From NCBI GenBank assembly GCA_036873755.1, contig JAVTVY010037076.1, forward strand, positions 103,438-167,437: 64,000 nucleotides of DNA, written 5' to 3'. This document shows, piece by piece, positions 63,936 to 64,000 of this stretch. Source of the stretch: Hanleya hanleyi. Its lineage: Eukaryota; Mollusca; Polyplacophora; Lepidopleurida; Hanleyidae. The notes below the pieces were generated by a model, which saw nothing but the letters and a program-made list of their open reading frames with translations, was not told where the DNA came from and did not search any database. The translations under genes and the position numbers were made by a program. Within the stretch, counting starts at the first letter, position 1; every line of letters starts with the position of its first letter.

Positions 63936-64000
63936 ATGGATACAGACCAGATAACCACCGTGCTGGAGAATGACCCAGAGACACGTATGGTCTTTCAGGG
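63936..64000 (+). CDS. Adenain-like protease (Polinton C), 5' end only
   Basis: ATG at 63936 in the same context as 19109 in B. The 21 codons in the window match B with Glu for Lys and Met for Arg changes. Cut by the window edge. Confidence 0.7.
   Translation, partial: MDTDQITTVLENDPETRMVFQ

Larger units (their letters stand above)
39181..64000. repeat. Right arm of giant inverted repeat
   Basis: Mirror image of 1-28068. It is interrupted by a Gypsy LTR element (40642-47947) and a LINE 3' fragment (54743-55316) that the left arm lacks. The match to the left arm reaches about 59930, where the left arm meets the window edge. From there to 64000 the Polinton C capsid genes continue without a partner in view. 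The arm could be the terminal repeat of a giant element or an inverted segmental duplication; the window does not show the outer ends, so I cannot decide. Confidence 0.88.
53801..64000 (+). mobile_element. Polinton-like element C (partial, degraded)
   Basis: Starts at 53801 with AGTAGTACTGTAAG and runs off the right edge inside the protease gene. Gene order equals element B: zinc finger (minus), tail-anchored protein, two paralogs, integrase, membrane protein, ATPase, pX-like, proline-rich, penton-like, pVI-like remnant, capsid, protease. Many genes are broken; the proline-rich gene, the pX-like gene and the first paralog are open. It occupies the same site in the right arm as A does in the left, so the insertion predates the inverted duplication. 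Confidence 0.85.

Noticed and set aside
1..64000. tRNA or rRNA genes
   Set aside because: No cloverleaf with A/B boxes or rRNA-like sequence was noticed on reading; a tRNAscan run would settle it.

Overview
ORGANISM. The window is animal nuclear DNA. It has intron-containing genes with consistent splice phases, TATA-box promoters, AATAAA signals, LTR, LINE and DNA transposons, and Polinton/Maverick-type virus-like elements. The mix (F54H12.2-like capsid genes, DUF6589 genes, a GIPMG/YIDD reverse transcriptase, a Gypsy element) suggests a marine invertebrate. Amphioxus or a similar animal is only a guess. Almost everything recognisable is mobile-element DNA; no ordinary host gene was identified. 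LAYOUT. The window is one giant imperfect inverted repeat. The left arm (1-28068) is the reverse complement of the right arm (39181 to the right edge, matched as far as about 59930). Between them is an 11.1 kb loop (28069-39180). From outside inward each arm carries: a Polinton-like element transcribed outward in its capsid-gene direction (A at 1-5629, C at 53801-64000, both cut by the window); the last three exons of a DUF6589 gene; a dead reverse transcriptase gene; a 173-bp tandem array; and a second repeat array rich in GGTGGCGCCACC. After the duplication the arms diverged by separate insertions. A complete 14.8 kb Polinton-like element (B, 8510-23343, 6-bp target duplication with one mismatch) entered the left-arm copy next to the RT. 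A 7.3 kb Gypsy LTR element (40642-47947) and a LINE fragment entered the right arm. The loop holds the 5' exons of a minus-strand DUF6589 gene whose 3' exons appear to be those of the left arm. It also holds a nested pair of non-autonomous DNA transposons, a fold-back element, and a fragment of a cysteine-rich transposon protein. THE POLINTON-LIKE FAMILY. Element B has about 13 genes: a C2H2 zinc-finger protein (divergent), a tail-anchored small protein, two paralogous small proteins of unknown role, a DDE integrase with chromodomain, a membrane protein, an A32/FtsK-type packaging ATPase, a pX-like basic/hydrophobic protein, a proline-rich structural-type protein, a penton-like minor capsid protein, a pVI-like protein, a major capsid protein of the F54H12.2-like type, and an adenain-like cysteine protease. 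No protein-primed DNA polymerase B is visible between the two TIRs, which is unusual for a Polinton. Several left-half genes have their own TATA box 37-60 bp before the ATG; the capsid half is packed like an operon. The TIRs and subterminal satellites are full of NRF1-type (TGCGCATGCGCA), YY1-type (AAGATGGCGGC), CCAAT, CRE/ETS and E-box motifs, i.e. host housekeeping-promoter signals. Copies A and C share an integrase deletion and a frameshift, so they descend from an already defective element that was duplicated with the arm. Integrase and protease of B are open; several other B genes carry single frameshifts or stops, some at homopolymers, so assembly error should be considered beside decay.
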